A stretch of 64,000 bases of DNA from Monocercomonoides exilis (taxonomy: Eukaryota; Preaxostyla; Oxymonadida; Polymastigidae): the NCBI GenBank assembly GCA_001643675.2, contig LSRY02000027.1, positions 872,501-936,500 of the forward strand, read 5' to 3'. A model generated the notes under the pieces. That model was not told where the DNA came from and made no database searches. It saw nothing but the letters and a program-made list of their open reading frames with translations. Below, in pieces: positions 63,201-64,000 of this stretch; positions within the stretch are counted from its first letter, which is position 1; every line of letters begins with the position of its first letter. Position numbers and translations under genes: made by a program.

Positions 63201-64000
63201 AAGAAAATGACACCCAAACACAACAAGAAGAAGAAAATGAAGGAGGAAACATGGAATTTGATGGACATTCAATTGCATCTTCATCATCATCATCTTCTTC
63301 TTCTTCTTCTATGTCATCACCAAGAAACAACAAATATAACAGTGAGTCTCAGGAAATTGATGAGCTATGCACTTCTTGTTCAGCAGAATCAATTCCAATA
63401 TCACCTTCTCATCAATTGAATGCAGATGGCAATGAAAACAATGGCATGGTAAAATCAAGTTCTCCATTTGATTATTCATCCCCTTCAAAACAATTGTCTT
63501 CTCCATCGTCAGCATCAACAGCTTCATTCTCTTCGTTTTCATCTTCATTCCCCCCACAAATAGAGAACGAAGAAGCAAACATTGTATCTGTCTTTACTAT
63601 TCTCCCTGCTTCTGCCATTCAAAGCTTCCCTCCTCTTTCTCTCTGGAGTCAAGTGATCAAGCAGGTCATCCCCAAACACTCTCATATTGCTGCCCAGATC
63701 TGCCTCAATCACACAATGAATGGCTGGTTGAAAGCTCCTCAGATTAAACAAACAAAGATAGAAAAGAAAATGCTAACTGATCCAAAACCAGTTGGTGTAT
63801 TTGCATTGACTGAGAAAGAAGACAACACGAATGATGAGCGCTTGTTCCCACTGGAGAAATCGATTGTTCTGAAGTCTCCAGCCACTCTTGCTGCAACTTT
63901 GGTGAATTTGCCTCTTTTCTGCTCATTCACTTTTGTTGTTCTGAGGCAATTCATCCGATCAATTGGCTCCTCTGCTCCTTCTGTTCTTGCTCCTTTGCTT
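54222..64000 (+). CDS. Very large leucine-rich-repeat protein with Ser- and Glu/Lys-rich tracts, 5' part, four exons seen
   Basis: Function unknown. Exons 54222-54466, 54522-54690, 54760-54927 and 55145 to the window end join without a stop to at least 3,146 residues; the 3' end lies outside. Residues about 75-240 are leucine-rich repeats (EIDIGGNQLSSF, LRRMWLDHNEISRLDLDG, IEELYASHNKLTSLP, LSILDLSHNQLSGSLEPL, LVTLNISYNEFDW). The last exon alternates poly-Ser blocks and Glu/Lys/Arg-rich coiled-coil-like blocks with short hydrophobic or helical islands (ERIINTLPQMLNTLCC, RRNILLLLSFSCSVLPLLLS, LVNLPLFCSFTFVVLRQFI). These islands could be remnants of HEAT-like helices. The frame stays the same from 55145 through 64000, which I checked at both ends. 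The many frames seen on the opposite strand here are shadows of Ser/Glu codon repeats. No kinase, GTPase or signal peptide found in this part. Confidence 0.75.
54467..54521 (+). other. LRR gene intron 1 (55 bp)
   Basis: Donor GTAGAT, acceptor TTTTTAG, phase 2; joins EIDIG to GNQLSSF, which rebuilds a leucine-rich repeat. Confidence 0.75.
54691..54759 (+). other. LRR gene intron 2 (69 bp)
   Basis: Donor GTTTGA, acceptor TTTAAAG, phase 0; joins ASHNK to LTSLPIIPDY, restoring the repeat consensus. Confidence 0.8.
54928..55144 (+). other. LRR gene intron 3 (217 bp), pyrimidine-rich
   Basis: Donor GTATTT, acceptor AACACAG, phase 0. Contains a long TC-rich tract (about 55060-55130). Splicing continues with LNAFVNLVSFDSSHNPYED, another LRR-like unit. 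Confidence 0.7.
58810..58910 (+). repeat. TCTTCC coding microsatellite (poly-Ser)
   Basis: A long perfect TCTTCC/TTCCTC array inside the LRR gene, encoding uninterrupted serine; one of many such blocks through 55430-63310. Confidence 0.8.

Noticed and set aside
54969-63578. Many Ser-, Leu-, Arg- or Lys-rich frames on both strands across the right end.
   Set aside because: They are translations of TCT/GAA-type coding microsatellites of the LRR gene in other frames; only the frame that is continuous from 55145 to 64000 has varied, gene-like islands.
1-64000. Trichomonas or Tritrichomonas as the source, suggested by the beta-helix surface repeats.
   Set aside because: Introns are frequent and lack the trichomonad conserved 3' splice motif. 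Donors are variable.
1-64000. CRISPR arrays, tRNA or rRNA genes.
   Set aside because: No regularly spaced direct repeats with unique spacers, and no cloverleaf or rRNA-like sequence noticed in the intergenic regions; a tRNAscan run would be the decisive test.

Overview
The window is eukaryotic, AT-rich and read with the standard code; TAA, TAG and TGA all serve as terminators of intact genes. Three things point to a protist of the oxymonad (Preaxostyla) type, possibly close to Monocercomonoides. Most genes carry short GT..AG introns of about 55-220 bp with loose donors (GTATGT, GTTTGT, GTTTGA, GTAGAT). There is a giant trichomonad/oxymonad-style beta-helix surface protein. A three-member gene family resembles hypothetical proteins I recall from Monocercomonoides, which I could not check by search. 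Trichomonads are less likely because introns are frequent and lack their conserved 3' motif. The species call is inference.

Layout: a UTP6 gene (minus) and a mucolipin-like TRP channel gene (plus) diverge from a gap of under 200 bp. Convergent with the channel is one uninterrupted 31-kb reading frame (minus, 36900 to 5830). It encodes a secreted, membrane-anchored protein of about 10,356 residues built from about 20 repeated modules, with one C-terminal transmembrane helix and a charged cytosolic tail. Upstream of its start lies a mobile-element cluster: a 59-bp poly-T tract, a 445-bp MITE with 19-bp TIRs and a 5-bp duplication, and a 402-bp fold-back MITE with TA flanks. Then comes a decayed paralogue of the giant gene (about 39010-41758) lying between two perfect 146-bp inverted repeats. 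The right repeat overlaps the start of a Merlin/IS1595-type transposase gene that has an in-frame stop.

The right third holds three paralogous two-exon genes of unknown function (44383-45725 plus, 47118-48520 minus, 51996-53304 plus), separated by microsatellites and by a degraded, coding-like stretch. Last is the 5' part of a very large gene (54222 to beyond the window). Its N-terminus has leucine-rich repeats, followed by at least 2,900 residues in which poly-serine and Glu/Lys-rich tracts alternate with short helical segments.

Functionally the window mixes housekeeping (ribosome biogenesis, a cation channel), cell-surface proteins and a repeat/transposon-rich zone. There is no operon-like cooperation. 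The most distinctive items are the modular giant surface gene with its dead neighbour, and the three-copy family with a conserved intron position.
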